Positions 53,974 through 63,979 of a stretch of 64,000 nt of DNA are shown one piece after another. Position 1 is the stretch's first letter. Each line of letters begins with the position of its first letter. The position numbers and the translations under genes were made by a program. The stretch comes from Methylomarinum sp965277025 (GTDB lineage Bacteria > Pseudomonadota > Gammaproteobacteria > Methylococcales > Methylomonadaceae): the NCBI GenBank assembly GCA_965277025.1, contig OZ255706.1, positions 2,108,001 through 2,172,000 of the forward strand, read 5' to 3'. Under the pieces are notes generated by a model. That model was not told the DNA's origin. It made no database searches and worked only from the letters and a program-made list of their open reading frames with translations.

Positions 53974-55073
53974 AACCAGTTCATTGACTTTATGATTGGC
54001 GGTTTCTCCATAGTTTCGAGTAATGTTGACCAGAACATCATCTGGAATCAGGCTGCCTTGCAACGCTTCAGTCAGCTTCAGTACATCTTCGGCGACCGTT
54101 ACCGCATTACTACCTTTGCGTTTGGCGATGGCGATGGTGACCATTTCTCGGCTTTCAGCAGTGGTCGGCGTCTGGCCTAAAGCATGCCCCACGGTTTTCA
54201 TTTCTTCCACTGCGGGGCCAAAACCAATTCGGGTGTAATGATCAGGGTCTTCCGGGCCATCGCTGATTCTGGCGACATCGCGCAAATAAACCAGCCGGCC
54301 GTTGACGCTTTTGATGACCGTGGCGCTGACTTCATCAGGCGTTTTGAAATGCGGGCCTGCTTCCAGCAGGATTTCTTCATTATTGCGTGAGAAAGCGCCC
54401 GCCTGGATATTGACATTGGTGTTGGCCAAGGCTTGCTGGATCTCCAGCAAGGTGGTTTTGCGCGAGACCATTTTGGCCGGATCCGGATAGACTGATATCT
54501 GTCTGGCCGCGCCGCCAACCACCCAGCTTTTGCCGACATTATCGACTGTTTTCAAGCGTTCCAGCAGTTCATCGGCGATACGCCGGATCGCCATCGAATC
54601 ATAAACAGGGTTTTGTGGCGACAAAGTCAACAAGACAATGGGCACATCGTCTATTTCAACCGGTTTGACGATCCAGTTAGTTACACCCGGAGGAACCAGG
54701 TCGGCATTGGCCATGATTTTGTCACGTGTTTTGATCAGGCTTTTTTCCAGATCTTCGCCGACATAATAGCGCACTGTCACCAAGGCTTGTCCCGGTCCTG
54801 AAACCGAATAGACATACTCAACCCCGGGTATCTGATAGAGCAGTCCTTCCAGCGGTGTGGTCACCAGCATTTCGATTTCTTCGCTGGACGCGCCTGGATA
54901 TTGGACAAAAACATCCATCACCGGCACCACAATCTGCGGAGCCTCTTCCCGTGGCGTCAATAACAGGGCGGCCGCCCCTGCCAGAATGGATATGATTAAA
55001 AACAGTAACGGAAGCTGGGATGTGGTGAACAATCTGACAAAGCGAACGGTCAGACTGTCGTGCTGCTGTTCGC

Positions 55074-56159
55074 TCATTTCTGTAATCCTGTGTTGATCAG
55101 AATAGTTTCACCTTCGCGTAAACCGGAAAGCATTTCGACCTTGTTGCCATATTGCTTGCCGGTACGAATATGACGGGTGTAAACATGGTCATTTTCGACA
55201 ATCTTGACCGCTTCCAGTTGACCAAAATGCATGACGGCCGATTGTGGAATCAGCACAATCTGACGGTTGTCTTCACAGCTTTGCTCCAGCCAGGCGAAAA
55301 GACCGGGTACCAGACTTTCATCCTGAGGCAGAGCGGCTTTGATCAATTGGGTGCGGGTCAATGGGTCGATTTCAGGAGTGATTTCATCGACGCTTCCGGT
55401 GAAAGTTTTGTTGACCGCATCGACGCGAACATGGATTTTCATTCCCAGGTGAATGCGTTTGGCGCAGTGGGTCGGAATGGCGGCTTCCGCGCGTAAGTCA
55501 TCTGCTTTCTGGATGACGACGACAGGAACGCCCGGCAAGCCCATATCGCCGGGTTCCTGAAGACGTTCACTGACAACCCCGTCAAAAGGGGCCTTGAGAA
55601 TGTTTTCATTCATGTTGGCGCGGATTTTTTTTACCGCGCCCAGTGCTTGACTGACCATGGCGCGAGCGCTGCGCGCCTGAGCGATGATGGCGTCATAAGA
55701 TTGGCGTGTGGCTGCGCCTTGTTTGAACAGTTTGACAATGCGTTTTTCATCGGCGTTGGCGCGGGCCGCCTGAGCGCGGGCGGCATTCAACGCCGATTGC
55801 GCTTCCTGAAAGGCGGCTTCCTGATCGGATTTGTCCAACACGGCGACAATATCGCCTTGTTTGACGCGGTCGCCGGCATTGACGTTGACTTCAAGGATGC
55901 GGCCACTGAATTTAGGCGCGATTTTGGCGACGCTGCGGGACTTTATCGTGCCAGGCCAGGAAATCCGGTTGTCGCCTAACGTTTTACCGACCGTCAGTGT
56001 TTTGGCTCCGGTGGGTAAAGGGTTTAAATTGTTTTCAGTGTTGCCCGGTGAAACTTTGTCCGGTCCGCCAATAATTCCCTGCGAAAAAAGAATGGCGATA
56101 AGTAGAAAGGCGATGGCGGCGCTGCCGACCAGCCATTTATTTTGAAGTAACTGTTGCAT
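55074..56159 (-). CDS. RND periplasmic adaptor (membrane fusion protein)
   Basis: 361 residues: an N-terminal anchor (LVGSAAIAFLLIAILFSQG), a lipoyl-type half (GRILEVNVNAGDRVKQGDIVAVLD), an alpha-helical hairpin (about 105-170) and a second lipoyl half (APFDGVVSERLQEPGDMG), then a beta-barrel. Middle gene of the tolC-adaptor-pump operon: 3 bp after the tolC stop, and overlapping the pump start by 4 bp. It is the only member of the operon without a visible lesion. Confidence 0.92.
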   Translation of the reverse strand: MQQLLQNKWLVGSAAIAFLLIAILFSQGIIGGPDKVSPGNTENNLNPLPTGAKTLTVGKTLGDNRISWPGTIKSRSVAKIAPKFSGRILEVNVNAGDRVKQGDIVAVLDKSDQEAAFQEAQSALNAARAQAARANADEKRIVKLFKQGAATRQSYDAIIAQARSARAMVSQALGAVKKIRANMNENILKAPFDGVVSERLQEPGDMGLPGVPVVVIQKADDLRAEAAIPTHCAKRIHLGMKIHVRVDAVNKTFTGSVDEITPEIDPLTRTQLIKAALPQDESLVPGLFAWLEQSCEDNRQIVLIPQSAVMHFGQLEAVKIVENDHVYTRHIRTGKQYGNKVEMLSGLREGETILINTGLQK

Positions 56160-57201
56160 GGTTTAATCCCTGAATGATCCGATTGCTTGGTTAAGTTGGG
56201 CTTGGGCACTGAGTGCGTCATAAAAAGCTGCGATTTTACGGGCGTAGGCCTGGTCGCGGGCTACTTGCGCTTCCAGATAACGGGTGACGGTGACAATGCC
56301 GGCGTCCCGTTGCGCTTTGACCATTCGTAACGCTTCTTCGGCCGATGCGACCGAGGCTTTGGTGACATTGACGCGATTAAGCGCTTCGATCAGTTTCAAC
56401 TGGGCTGATTTGACTTCGTTTTCAATTTGTAACTGGGTTTTAGTCAGGTTTTTTCGTGCGATAGCCAATTGATGTTTCGCCTGTTTGATTCGGGCGCTGT
56501 CACGAAAACCGGAAAAAAGCGACATTTCAACCATCACGCCAGCGGTGACATTGTCGCGATTGGTGCTGAAATCAAGGTTTTTACTGTCCGAGCCATAATT
56601 GACATAGGCATTGGCAGTCGGCAGATGAACGCCTTGCGCCGCTCTCAGTTGTTGTCAGGCCATTTCCAGGCGCTGATTGGCCGCCAGGAAATCCGGCCGT
56701 TGTTGTTTGGCCTTTGACAGTAATTGTTGAAAACTTTCAGGCGTGTCGGGTAAAGGCAGAGTGGTTTTTGAATCTAACGAAAAAGCTTGGTCGGCATTCA
56801 GTCCCAGCAAGATTTTCAGACCGGTCTTGATCAATTCCACTGCATTGGCGGCGTGAATTTCCTGGTCATGCGCCGCCGCCTGAACTTCCAGTGACAAGAC
56901 GTCTGATTTTAACTCGCTGCCGGCTTCATAACGGAGCCGGCTTTGCTTCAGTTCACTTTCGACCGCTTCGATCGAACGGAGCGTGACTTTATGATTTTCC
57001 AGTGCGGCCAGATAATGATAAAAAGTGGTAGTGACCATTTCAATCAGCCGATTATGCATATCCAGTTCGTCATACTGGGCGGCGTTCACGGCGGATTTTG
57101 CCGCCTTGCTGCCGTAATAATCCTGGCCGCCCCGAAACAACGAATACTGCAAACTGACTTCCGGGAGGTAATTGTCTACGCCGCCTGGATGGTTAAAATC
57201 T

Positions 57202-58414
57202 CAGGGCCAGCGCATAAAAAGATCCTATTAAAACAGCGAGTTCAGTATCATTCATGCAAAACTGTATGAGGAATCAAAATGTCCCTGAGCCTGCAAGAAG
57301 CCTTTTCAAGCCTGGAAGACCCGCGAATTGAACGCCACAAGCGTCATCAACTGCTGGATATTATCGTACTGACCATCTGCGCGGTGGTCAGTGGCGCTGA
57401 AGGCCGGGAGGCCATAGAAGCCTTCGGCAAAGAGAAACAAGACTGGCTGCGGCAATGGATAGCGTTGGAAAACGGAATCCCCTCGCACGACTGCATTGCC
57501 CGCCGGATGTCACGGTTGCCGGCCGAGGAAGTCAGCGCCTGTTTCAGTCGCTGGGTGCAAAGTGTCGCCAGACTGACCGAGGGGGAAGTGGTTGCCATTG
57601 ACGGCAAAACGGCGCGCCGGTCCTTTGATCAGGAGGACAAGATGGGCGCGATCCACATGGTCAGCGCCTGGGCAAGCCAGACGGGGCTCTCCCTGGGTCA
57701 GGTCAAAACACAGGAGAAGTCCAATGAAATTACCGCCATTCCCCGACTGTTGGCCATGCTGGAAATTAAAGGCTGCATCGTGACCATTGACGCGATGGGA
57801 TGCCAGGAAAAGATTGCTGGCAAGATCGTCGAGAAAGGGGCTGATTACGCCCTGGCGGTCAAGGGCAACCAGAAGTCCTTGCATGAAGCGATCGTGGATT
57901 ACTTTGCCGTGGCGGTGGATGGCGGTGTTGAGGACGGTCAGGCGCTACTGGGCCACCACGAACAGGTCGATGTCGGACACGGCCGGATTGAACAGCGCCG
58001 CTACTACCTGGCTGATTGTCTGGACACCTTGCCTTCGCCCCGGCGCTGGCAAGGACTCAAGGGCATTGGCATGGTGGCGTGTGAACGCCAGATCGGCGAA
58101 CGACAAACCATTGAGCGTCGCTACTACATCACCACGCTTGATAGTGTTGAAACCTTCGCCAACGCTGTGCGCTCCCACTGGGGCGTGGAGAACAGCCTGC
58201 ATTGGGTATTGGATGTCACGTTTCGTGAAGACGAGTCACGAATTCGCAAGGGCGAATCACCGGGCAACTTCACTATCATCCGCCAATTGGCGCTCAATTG
58301 GCTCAAGCGCGAACCGTCGCGCCTGAGCATTAAGCGCAAGCGCTTCAAGGCAGCCCTCAGCGATGACTTCAGGGCTCAAGTGATATTTGGGTGAGTTTTT
58401 ATGCGCTGGCCCTG
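57202..58414 (+). mobile_element. ISAs1-family element, second type, copy 2
   Basis: 1213 bp, the same ends as the 30584 copy, with a 10-bp target duplication GTTAAAATCT (57192-57201, 58415-58424). Confidence 0.95.
57279..58394 (+). CDS. ISAs1-family transposase (371 aa), copy 2
   Basis: Intact, with only two or three differences from the 30661 copy (ARRMSRL for ARLMSRL; NFTIIRQ for NFNIIRQ). The near identity means the two insertions are recent. Confidence 0.95.
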   Translation: MSLSLQEAFSSLEDPRIERHKRHQLLDIIVLTICAVVSGAEGREAIEAFGKEKQDWLRQWIALENGIPSHDCIARRMSRLPAEEVSACFSRWVQSVARLTEGEVVAIDGKTARRSFDQEDKMGAIHMVSAWASQTGLSLGQVKTQEKSNEITAIPRLLAMLEIKGCIVTIDAMGCQEKIAGKIVEKGADYALAVKGNQKSLHEAIVDYFAVAVDGGVEDGQALLGHHEQVDVGHGRIEQRRYYLADCLDTLPSPRRWQGLKGIGMVACERQIGERQTIERRYYITTLDSVETFANAVRSHWGVENSLHWVLDVTFREDESRIRKGESPGNFTIIRQLALNWLKREPSRLSIKRKRFKAALSDDFRAQVIFG

Positions 58415-59265
58415 GTTAAAATCTGTTCCGCCAGTCAAGTTGAGGCGGCGTTGTGAGATAATCATGGAGAATGCCCGAGCCGGGTTGTCCGTATGTTCAT
58501 AACCCAGGCGCGCTTTGATCTGCGGATAAAAAGCCGACAACGCCTGGTCCAATTGCGACTCAGCCTGTTGAATCCGGTCCGCCATGATTTGTAAATCAGG
58601 ATTGTGTTGCAAGGCGTAAGCGACTGCTTGCTGTAGATTGAATGATTCTGTCGTGGGTGTTTCGGCCAGTGCGAAACTGTTTATCCCAAAGCAAAGGCTG
58701 ACAGACAGCAGGATTTTTTTACGCTGTGCATGATGGTTTTCCGAAAAACAGTATTTTAATAAATATTAATATTCTATCACATCGATGATCAAGCTCAACA
58801 ATTACCCTCAACGTTTTATCAAACTCAACCTGATAATGATAGGTCTTGGTTTATTTTTTGTCATGTCTGTGTCAGTAATGGCCAGGCCGATCGATAACGC
58901 CTGGAAGATGCCACCTTTGGTTCTCAATGATCTGGCGGGGCAAAAGCGTCAATTATATGATAGGCATGGACAAATCATTTTGTTGAATTTTTGGGCGACC
59001 TGGTGTGGTCCATGCCAGATTGAAATACCGGATCTGATTCGCTGGCAACAACAGTATGGCGGCAAAGGCTTTAAGATCGTCAGCGTTGGCCTGGATGAAG
59101 TGCGTAAATTACGCAATTTCGCCCGAACGGTTGGCATCAATTATCCTGTGCTGGTGGCAGACCCTGAACAGCAATTTACCTTGCTGAAGCAATGGGGAGA
59201 CCCATTCGGCGTTTTGCCTTTCACCGTTATCATTGGGAAGGATGGCCACTTTATATTTATGCAAC

Positions 59266-60973
59266 GTAACTACTCAGCGTATTTTACCAAAAGCATCAGG
59301 TCACTGAGTAAATTCCGGTAATTTCCCCTTAAATACCAGTACCAACGCTTCAGAGGCACTGACATGATGTTTACGACAAGTGGATAGATATCCCCGAATA
59401 CGGCAGAAGGTGATGGCACCCTGCTCACTCCTGAAACACCCCGATATTTTTTGCTGCACCCTGGTCATGCGGATATCATTCTCACCGGGATTATTAGTAA
59501 ATGGCACATCCATTTCTCTCATGAAGCGTAAGACATCATCCTGGTAATTGATCAGCCGTTCCAGTAAGTTTCTGGATTTACTGCGCTTGAGGCGCCCACG
59601 TTTGGGTTTACCGGGCAACGGGGTTGGTGGCGGACATTCAATTTGTGCTTTCTCTAATAAATCTCGATATCGTCGTCGATAACAGGCCGCTTTTCTTGCT
59701 TCAAGCTTCCCCCCTGCATCATCGACGACCTGATTGATCTTTTTTAACCGGGTTTCCATTTCTTTGGCCCACTGCTGTCCATCCTGCTCCCGGGCACGGG
59801 TCAGTTCACGCAGATGATGCGCATTGCACAAGGCATGAGTGAAGGGGGACTTGTAGTAAGGCTTCCAGTGATCGTGGCATAAAATGCCATGAAAGTCAGG
59901 CAGGATGCCAATGACATCCATCGCTTCCTTGCCCCGTTTTACATGGGGAAAATAATGTGTCCATAAATCATTAGAAGCACAATGCAACCAGTACCTGGCG
60001 CCATTGATGTTAATGCCCGTTTCATCGGCATGTACAACAGAAGCTGCCGCCAGTCTTTGCTTGCAAATCGGCTCAAAGGATGCCAGCTTCTCAAAGGCTG
60101 GTTGATTGAAATTAACCAGCGAACCTTCACTGATGGGGATCTGTAATTGATCGGAAAAATAATCCTTGATGCGCTGGCAGGGCAATAATTGGTACTGCGA
60201 AAGATACACGGCGTGCGCCTTGAGTTGGTCACCATATTGCACGGCTTTTGTTACGCCCTCGGGAAAAGGAGCAACAAACCGACGACCTTGTTCATCGATA
60301 AGCCTTTGCGCACGATATTCCGTCACAATCCGTGAAATATCAATATCAAATACCTGCCGGGTTTCAAGGCCATCTGCCGTGTAGCTTCCGGCTGGCAAGG
60401 TACGGCGATCAATCTTGATGGAGATAACGTCATCGGGATCATCGACTTTAACCAGCGTGGTGCCAATATGCCCTTTCTGTCCACCACCTGGTTTTTTTGA
60501 TCCAGCCCGTGCTTTCCTTTTACGATCAGGATCACTTGATGGCGGCCTGGAACTGTTACTGCTGTTAAGTCCGAGCCGATGCATCAAGAGCGTGACCAGC
60601 AACAACAATATCTCCAGCGAAGACCGCAGCGCCGGAGATAAATCGGCTTCATCTTCAATCAGCTGCCGGGCATTGGTAATGGCAGCCTCTACATCAATGG
60701 AATCAATCTTCAATGAAACGGCCTGTGGGTTTAAGTACAGGACTCTTGTCTCATGGCTTTTGAAATACGAATTTTTGCCTCTGTGTTGCCCGTCATCGTA
60801 TTTTAGAAATGCACGGCAGCAGGGCTATCGGGCATTGCTTATAAGGCAACACGCCTCAACTAACGCAGGCTAATACAGTAAACCTCTTGCGCCAGGTGTT
60901 GCCGTCAGAAAATCAAAAATAACGCTAAAATCGTGTCAAGCAGTTTTTTTACTTATTTACGCTGAGTAGTTAC
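59266..60973 (-). mobile_element. IS66-family element, copy 3 (hybrid)
   Basis: A full-length 1708-bp IS66, but its left end carries the thioredoxin target repeat while its right end joins IS4 at exactly the junction found at 17178/17179. It is best explained as a recombinant of two IS66 copies. Confidence 0.9.
59301..60713 (-). CDS. tnpC: IS66-family transposase TnpC, copy 3 (470 aa)
   Basis: Intact, one Ser-Ile-Asp unit. Unique changes include AAITNARQ for AAITHARQ and METRLKK for METLLKK. Confidence 0.93.
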   Translation of the reverse strand: MKIDSIDVEAAITNARQLIEDEADLSPALRSSLEILLLLVTLLMHRLGLNSSNSSRPPSSDPDRKRKARAGSKKPGGGQKGHIGTTLVKVDDPDDVISIKIDRRTLPAGSYTADGLETRQVFDIDISRIVTEYRAQRLIDEQGRRFVAPFPEGVTKAVQYGDQLKAHAVYLSQYQLLPCQRIKDYFSDQLQIPISEGSLVNFNQPAFEKLASFEPICKQRLAAASVVHADETGININGARYWLHCASNDLWTHYFPHVKRGKEAMDVIGILPDFHGILCHDHWKPYYKSPFTHALCNAHHLRELTRAREQDGQQWAKEMETRLKKINQVVDDAGGKLEARKAACYRRRYRDLLEKAQIECPPPTPLPGKPKRGRLKRSKSRNLLERLINYQDDVLRFMREMDVPFTNNPGENDIRMTRVQQKISGCFRSEQGAITFCRIRGYLSTCRKHHVSASEALVLVFKGKLPEFTQ

Positions 60974-62179
60974 AATTAACTTATGACAAATGAGTCTCAT
61001 GTATTCCAGTGACAAAAGGTATGGGTTGCAAAAGAGCAATCACTTTTCTAATCATCCTTTTTGATTGAGAGAAGACATTAAACAACGTTGAGCGGATACA
61101 ATCTAATCCATATCGAAACAGGCTTTGCGCGAGCCGCTGATGTGTTTTGGTTTTTATTGGTAACTCGCAATCATGTTTCCATTCGCCTGCTTTATGTGAC
61201 CAACAGAAAGCAATAACGGGAAGTACTAACAATTTTTTGATCCGAAGATAACCGACTACACGCGTTTCCTCAAGTTTGAATCCCCGTCCTTTTAAACCGC
61301 CGAAAAGCGTTTCGATTTCCCAACGCAAGCCATAAATTTTAATCGCATCAGGGTTCAAATGCTGACAGACGATGATTAATAACTCACCATCACTCAGCCG
61401 TAACCCACTGAGATAAATTGAACAATTTCCCAAATAGCGCGCTGTTGAGAGGTGTCGTGTGCTACCCGGCTTAAGCCCATAAAACAAACGCTCTACGCGT
61501 ATTCGCTGGCCTTGGGCATTGGTTGTCCAGGCGTTGTTGCGAATACGGATATAAAAGGGAATCTCTTGCTCAAACAACCAGCCCATCCATTCGTCTCCAA
61601 TAAACTCCCGATCAGCCAAAAGACCTTTGATGTGATGTCGGCCAAACTGCGCAATAAAGCGTTTCATCAGCGCTATACGTTCCTTCGTATTAGAGTTGCC
61701 CCGCTTGTTTAAAGGCAACCAATACACAGGAATGGCGGCACCCCGATAAACCACGGCAAGCACCAGCAGATTAATATTGGTTTTACCCCACTTCCAATTC
61801 GTCCTGTCTAACGTCAGATAGTAATCCTGATCAGTGAAACCAAACAGTTTCATGATGAAATGAGCGACTTCATTGTAATCCAGCCAATGGTCACTGAAAA
61901 ATCGTTGCATCCGTCGATATCGTGAGGAAATTTTTGCCCGACTGGGAGAGAATACGGCGAACTGAGCCAGATTGACCGTGCTAACTGCCATCAAAGCAAT
62001 TAACATACCCACAAAACAAACGATTCTTGCCTTGTTCCATTGAAAGTGCTCAGTTAATATGACGGTCAGCTCGTTGATTTGTAATGTCCCGTTATTCATA
62101 TTCGCTAAAACAAAATGCGGTATTTAATTACATTTCAACGAGCTACGCCAGCTTTTAATATTTTTTGTCATGTACAGAG
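60974..62179 (-). mobile_element. IS4-family element, copy G (right tip missing)
   Basis: 1206 bp; the outer 16 bp or so of the right end are replaced by IS66. The left end (62179) is intact. A 15-bp IS66 end (62180-62194) follows, then the thioredoxin target repeat. With one end gone the element cannot move on its own. Confidence 0.92.
60981..62099 (-). CDS. IS4-family transposase, copy G (372 aa)
   Basis: Intact triad; W191/G268 subtype, with LAQFAVFSPSR for LAQLAVFFPSR and VFSQSKR for VLSQSKR. It shares VFSQSKR and the left-end variant CTGGCG with copy H. Confidence 0.94.
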   Translation of the reverse strand: MNNGTLQINELTVILTEHFQWNKARIVCFVGMLIALMAVSTVNLAQFAVFSPSRAKISSRYRRMQRFFSDHWLDYNEVAHFIMKLFGFTDQDYYLTLDRTNWKWGKTNINLLVLAVVYRGAAIPVYWLPLNKRGNSNTKERIALMKRFIAQFGRHHIKGLLADREFIGDEWMGWLFEQEIPFYIRIRNNAWTTNAQGQRIRVERLFYGLKPGSTRHLSTARYLGNCSIYLSGLRLSDGELLIIVCQHLNPDAIKIYGLRWEIETLFGGLKGRGFKLEETRVVGYLRIKKLLVLPVIAFCWSHKAGEWKHDCELPIKTKTHQRLAQSLFRYGLDCIRSTLFNVFSQSKRMIRKVIALLQPIPFVTGIHETHLS

Positions 62180-62194
62180 ACGCTGAGTAGTTAC
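62180..62194 (-). mobile_element. IS66 right-end remnant (15 bp)
   Basis: ACGCTGAGTAGTTAC, the outer end of an IS66, directly followed by TATGCAAC, the second copy of the target repeat found at 59258-59265. It proves that an IS66 first inserted here and IS4 entered its right end later. Confidence 0.88.
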
Positions 62195-62355
62195 TATGCA
62201 ACAAGGTATTTTCCGACAACAAGCTTTTGACGCTATCGTCAAACCGTTGTTAAACACCGGGGATAAAGAGCGTTAAGCGCTTAAAACTTTTAGGTGTTCG
62301 AGTTTAAATTCGCGTAAAATTAGCCGCTCAATGTCCATAAACCATGGAGAAATCA

Positions 62356-62733
62356 ATGAAAAAGTTTTTAATGCTTGCCCTTTTCGCTTTCAGCGTTAAT
62401 GTTTCAGCCAAGACGGATGACAGCAAATGGGACGGATCAGTGCTGGATGAGGCAACGATCAAAAAAATACAAGGCGCACAGTTCGACTATAAACGCTGCA
62501 TTGTTAAGGAAATGCAGAAAAAAGGCTATGCCAGCATCGAGAGCCGTACAGCGACTGGCGCAATTATCAAGCAATGTGAGCCAGCCTTGGCGGATATGCG
62601 CAAGGTTTATCTGGATGCCAAGGTGCCAGGTGTCATCGCCGATCGGCATCTAAAGAAAATGCGCATTCAAATGACGCGCAGATTACTTAAGCAAATGATG
62701 TTTCAGGAAGCCGCTAAAGCTGCGGGAAAATAA
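62356..62733 (+). CDS. Small periplasmic protein of unknown function
   Basis: 125 residues from ATG 62356, with GGAGAA just ahead. A clear Sec signal (KKFLMLALFAFSVNVSA, cleavage before KTDD) is followed by a mostly helical, basic domain with two cysteines (FDYKRCIVKEM and IIKQCEPAL) that could form a disulfide, consistent with a thioredoxin-like gene next door. Not recognised. It ends 6 bp before the IS4 copy H region; the target duplication begins just upstream of its stop context. Confidence 0.75.
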   Translation: MKKFLMLALFAFSVNVSAKTDDSKWDGSVLDEATIKKIQGAQFDYKRCIVKEMQKKGYASIESRTATGAIIKQCEPALADMRKVYLDAKVPGVIADRHLKKMRIQMTRRLLKQMMFQEAAKAAGK

Positions 62734-62739
62734 AAAAGG

Positions 62740-63961
62740 CTCTGTACATGACAAAAAATATTAAAAGCTGGCGTAGCTCGTTGAAATGTAATTAAATACC
62801 GCATTTTGTTTTAGCGAATATGAATAACGGGACATTACAAATCAACGAGCTGACCGTCATATTAACTGAGCACTTTCAATGGAACAAGGCAAGAATCGTT
62901 TGTTTTGTGGGTATGTTAATTGCTTTGATGGCAGTTAGCACGGTCAATCTGGCCCAGCTCGCCGTATTCTTTCCCCGTCGGGCAAAAATTTCCTCACGAT
63001 ATCGACGGATGCAACGATTTTTCAGTGACCATTGGCTGGATTACAATGAAGTCGCTCATTTCATCATGAAACTGTTTGGTTTCACTGATCAGGATTACTA
63101 TCTGACGTTAGACAGGACGAACTGGAAGTGGGGTAAAACCAATATTAATCTGCTGGTGCTTGCCGTGGTTTATCGGGGTGCCGCCATTCCTGTGTATTGG
63201 TTGCCTTTAAACAAGCGGGGCAACTCTAATACGAAGGAACGTATAGCGCTGATGAAACGCTTTATTGCGCAGTTTGGCCGACATCACATCAAAGGTCTTT
63301 TGGCTGATCGGGAGTTTATTGGAGACGAATGGATGGGCTGGTTGTTTGAGCAAGAGATTCCCTTTTATATCCGTATTCGCAACAACGCCTGGACAACCAA
63401 TGCCCAAGGCCAGCGAATACGCGTAGAGCGTTTGTTTTATGGGCTTAAGCCGGGTAGCACACGACACCTCTCAACAGCGCGCTATTTGGGAAATTGTTCA
63501 ATTTATCTCAGTGGGTTACGGCTGAGTGATGGTGAGTTATTAATCATCGTCTGTCAGCATTTGAACCCTGATGCGATTAAAATTTATGGCTTGCGTTGGG
63601 ATATCGAAACGCTTTTCGGCTGTTTAAAAGGACGGGGATTCAAACTTGAGGAAACGCGTGTAGTCGGTTATCTTCGGATCAAAAAATTGTTAGTACTTCC
63701 CGTTATTGCTTTCTGTTGGTCACATAAAGCAGGCGAATGGAAACATGATTGCGAGTTACCAATAAAAACCAAAACACATCAGCGGCTCGCGCAAAGCCTG
63801 TTTCGATATGGATTAGATTGTATCCGCTCAACGTTGTTTAATGTCTTCTCTCAATCAAAAAGGATGATTAGAAAAGTGATTGCTCTTTTGCAACCCATAC
63901 CTTTTGTCACTGGAATACATGAGACTCATTTGTCATAAGTTAATTTTTGTCATGTACAGAG
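62740..63961 (+). mobile_element. IS4-family element, copy H (complete)
   Basis: 1222 bp, target duplication TAAAAAAGG (62731-62739, 63962-63970). It overlaps the stop codon of the upstream gene and duplicates the AAGG that serves as ribosome-binding site of the downstream gene. Confidence 0.96.
62820..63938 (+). CDS. IS4-family transposase, copy H (372 aa)
   Basis: Intact catalytic residues. It carries W191 with C268, a mixture of the two subtypes, and D261 instead of E261 beside the YREK signature (E263 itself is kept). Confidence 0.94.
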   Translation: MNNGTLQINELTVILTEHFQWNKARIVCFVGMLIALMAVSTVNLAQLAVFFPRRAKISSRYRRMQRFFSDHWLDYNEVAHFIMKLFGFTDQDYYLTLDRTNWKWGKTNINLLVLAVVYRGAAIPVYWLPLNKRGNSNTKERIALMKRFIAQFGRHHIKGLLADREFIGDEWMGWLFEQEIPFYIRIRNNAWTTNAQGQRIRVERLFYGLKPGSTRHLSTARYLGNCSIYLSGLRLSDGELLIIVCQHLNPDAIKIYGLRWDIETLFGCLKGRGFKLEETRVVGYLRIKKLLVLPVIAFCWSHKAGEWKHDCELPIKTKTHQRLAQSLFRYGLDCIRSTLFNVFSQSKRMIRKVIALLQPIPFVTGIHETHLS

Positions 63962-63979
63962 TAAAAAAGGTTTAAATGA

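Larger units (their letters stand above)
50694..55077 (-). pseudogene. RND (HAE1/AcrB-type) efflux pump, IS-split and with a stop codon
   Basis: Three pieces read in order: 53971-55077 (368 codons, first helix LPLLFLIISILAGAAALLL and the porter domain), 52272-52859 and 50694-52268 (helices 2-12 and the second porter domain). The first break is an IS701-like insertion after VNELV with target duplication AACCA. The second is an in-frame TGA at 52272-52274, where the sequence reads PARSR-stop-FLVAVF; TGG (Trp) would restore it. Without these lesions the protein has about 1080 residues, the normal RND size. The start overlaps the adaptor stop as ATGA. The pump cannot be made intact. Confidence 0.9.
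56163..58731 (-). pseudogene. TolC-family outer-membrane efflux protein with three lesions
   Basis: Start ATG 58731. Lesion 1: a run of seven A after codon 4 should be eight; as read the frame ends after 16 codons, while the next frame gives a proper signal peptide (KKILLSVSLCFGINSFALA) and NLQQAVAYALQHNPDLQ. Lesion 2: ISAs1 at 57202-58414. Lesion 3: an in-frame TGA at 56655-56657 (RLEMA-stop-QQLRAAQG). The rest shows the repeated helical hairpins of TolC/OEP proteins and ends ALSAQAQLNQAIGSFRD. First gene of the efflux operon. Several hits in one gene argue for long-standing loss of function. Confidence 0.87.
58785..62276 (+). pseudogene. TlpA-like thioredoxin-fold protein, split near its C-terminus
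   Basis: Starts at ATG 58785 with a signal sequence or anchor (LNLIMIGLGLFFVMSVSVMA), then a thioredoxin domain with active site WCGPC in LLNFWATWCGPCQIEIPDL and the cis-proline region GVLPFTVIIG. The frame is interrupted after FIFMQ by IS66 (target duplication TATGCAAC, 59258-59265 and 62195-62202) and resumes QGIFRQQAFDAIVKPLLNTG to the stop at 62276. The lost part is the last helix, so a truncated protein ending in IS-encoded residues may still fold. TlpA/ResA-like proteins reduce periplasmic cysteines, for example for cytochrome c assembly. Divergent from the efflux operon. Confidence 0.9.

Noticed and set aside
59266..62194. Simple composite transposon carrying the thioredoxin tail
   Set aside because: The target duplication TATGCAAC brackets only IS sequence; the gene tail lies outside, so nothing is carried as cargo.
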